NCBI RefSeq assembly: GCF_900115015.1
Contig: NZ_FOUZ01000001.1
Span: forward strand, 277,274 to 341,273
DNA: 64,000 nt
Direction: 5' to 3'
Source of the DNA: Algoriella xinjiangensis
GTDB taxonomy: Bacteria > Bacteroidota > Bacteroidia > Flavobacteriales > Weeksellaceae
The stretch's first letter is position 1; the number at the start of each line of letters is the position of its first letter. Made by a program: the position numbers and the translations under genes. Shown in pieces: positions 63,428-64,000 of this stretch. The notes below the pieces were generated by a model, which saw nothing but the letters and a program-made list of their open reading frames with translations, had not been told where the DNA came from and made no database searches.

Positions 63428-63958
63428 ATGCAGAAATTTTTATTCCTTCTTTTCATTATATTCTCTATAAAAGCAATTGCACAAATACCTATTGATAATG
63501 CTATAAGTGGTCAAAAGCAAAATATGTTTTTCTCTTATTATAATGAAAATGTTATACTAACTAACGAAAATTATGATACTGAATTTAGTGGAGTAATACA
63601 ATTTTTAACAAATGATGGTGGTGTTAGAATAATTCCTAAAAATAATTTCAAAATCATTATAAAACCTATCACTCATAATAACAATAATCTTTTAGATGGA
63701 GACACCACAGTTCTTGGCTCTAGAAAAGATAATACAAGTAGTGGTCAAAAAAGTATAAATAATATAACAATATTTCCTGTACCTACTACACATTTTTTAA
63801 ACATTACTTCTAATCATGGTATTTGCAATTATCAAATACACGATATAAATGGTAATGTAAAATCTCAAAAAAATATACCGTGTGTAGAAAATCTTAAAAT
63901 AGATGTGGATATGCAAACAAAAATAGGAGTATTAGTTAAGCTACATTTTTATAACTAA
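63428..63958 (+). CDS. Small secreted protein with a T9SS-like C-terminal domain
   Basis: A 176-residue protein with a Sec signal (MQKFLFLLFIIFSIKAIAQ). A short N-rich middle (THNNNNLLDGDTTVLGS) is followed by a tail NNITIFPVPTTHFLNITSNHGICNYQIHDINGN that resembles the start of type A sorting domains ('I-x-I-x-P-N-P-x-x-x-x-L'). The last residues lack the usual basic end (it finishes VKLHFYN). The first 90 residues match GGVRIIPKNNFKIIIK-type beta segments seen in 3-coathanger or stack proteins of Bacteroidota. Divergent from the kinase; probably under the same regulator. Family call is tentative. Confidence 0.62.
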   Translation: MQKFLFLLFIIFSIKAIAQIPIDNAISGQKQNMFFSYYNENVILTNENYDTEFSGVIQFLTNDGGVRIIPKNNFKIIIKPITHNNNNLLDGDTTVLGSRKDNTSSGQKSINNITIFPVPTTHFLNITSNHGICNYQIHDINGNVKSQKNIPCVENLKIDVDMQTKIGVLVKLHFYN

Positions 63959-64000
63959 TTTTTTGTTGATTAAATTCTTCAATCGTTTTATAATTTAAGG

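Overview
The window is an AT-rich (roughly 30% GC by eye), gene-dense bacterial chromosome segment. It fits Flavobacteriia, and most likely the Weeksellaceae (Empedobacter/Elizabethkingia/Chryseobacterium side). The signs are gliding lipoprotein GldI, type IX secretion (T9SS) sorting tails, DUF6146, DUF2807, LytTR/propeller two-component pairs, Bacteroidota -7 boxes (TAnnTTTG) without Shine-Dalgarno sequences, and close resemblance of the oleate hydratase and the GH109 enzyme to the Elizabethkingia meningoseptica proteins. The genus is inference. I see no rRNA, tRNA, insertion sequence, prophage or CRISPR array.

Layout. 1-5.2 kb: a CreD operon with its own winged-helix regulator and a repeated operator-like palindrome, then an SDR, DUF1294, an MFS transporter and an aldo/keto reductase. 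5.4-9.3 kb: LytTR response regulator and propeller histidine kinase. 9.3-13.5 kb: NamA/YaeR/MFS operon and a type II NADH dehydrogenase that starts at TTG. 14.3-20.0 kb: a tight minus-strand operon of GH109 alpha-N-acetylgalactosaminidase, nucleotidyltransferase, NahK-like sugar kinase, GNAT, Nif3 and a cysteine-less 'zinc ribbon'; the first three read as GalNAc release, phosphorylation and activation. 20.1-31.3 kb: ChaN, an ABC exporter, NrnA-GldI-dual immunophilin, ArsC, RF2 and TrkA/TrkH. 31.3-45.6 kb: envelope and housekeeping genes (LpxH-like phosphoesterase, LpdA, AlkB, VanY, CorC-like, PepT, HMG-CoA lyase, SurA, lipocalin).

45.7-51.4 kb: a four-gene overlapping DUF2089/PH/Yip1-like/serine hydrolase operon, a candidate small RNA under an FNR-type box, a membrane-anchored MutS-family ATPase and a TauE permease. 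51.5-57.5 kb: e(P4) phosphatase and a heme uptake operon hmuT-hmuU-hmuV::hmuS in which the ATPase and the heme-degrading factor form one polypeptide; a Fur-like palindrome precedes it and a similar one precedes chaN. 57.8-60.7 kb: AraC regulator and oleate hydratase. 60.9-64 kb: NarL-type regulator, TPR histidine kinase and a small secreted T9SS-like protein.

Most interesting: (1) the FNR-box/promoter/terminator unit at 48365-48520, an apparently unannotated small RNA; (2) the shared Fur-like sites and the HmuV-HmuS fusion; (3) the GalNAc salvage gene set; (4) repeated CTTTG-N5-CAAAG palindromes in the CreD operon. All regulatory calls are read by eye and are inference until tested.
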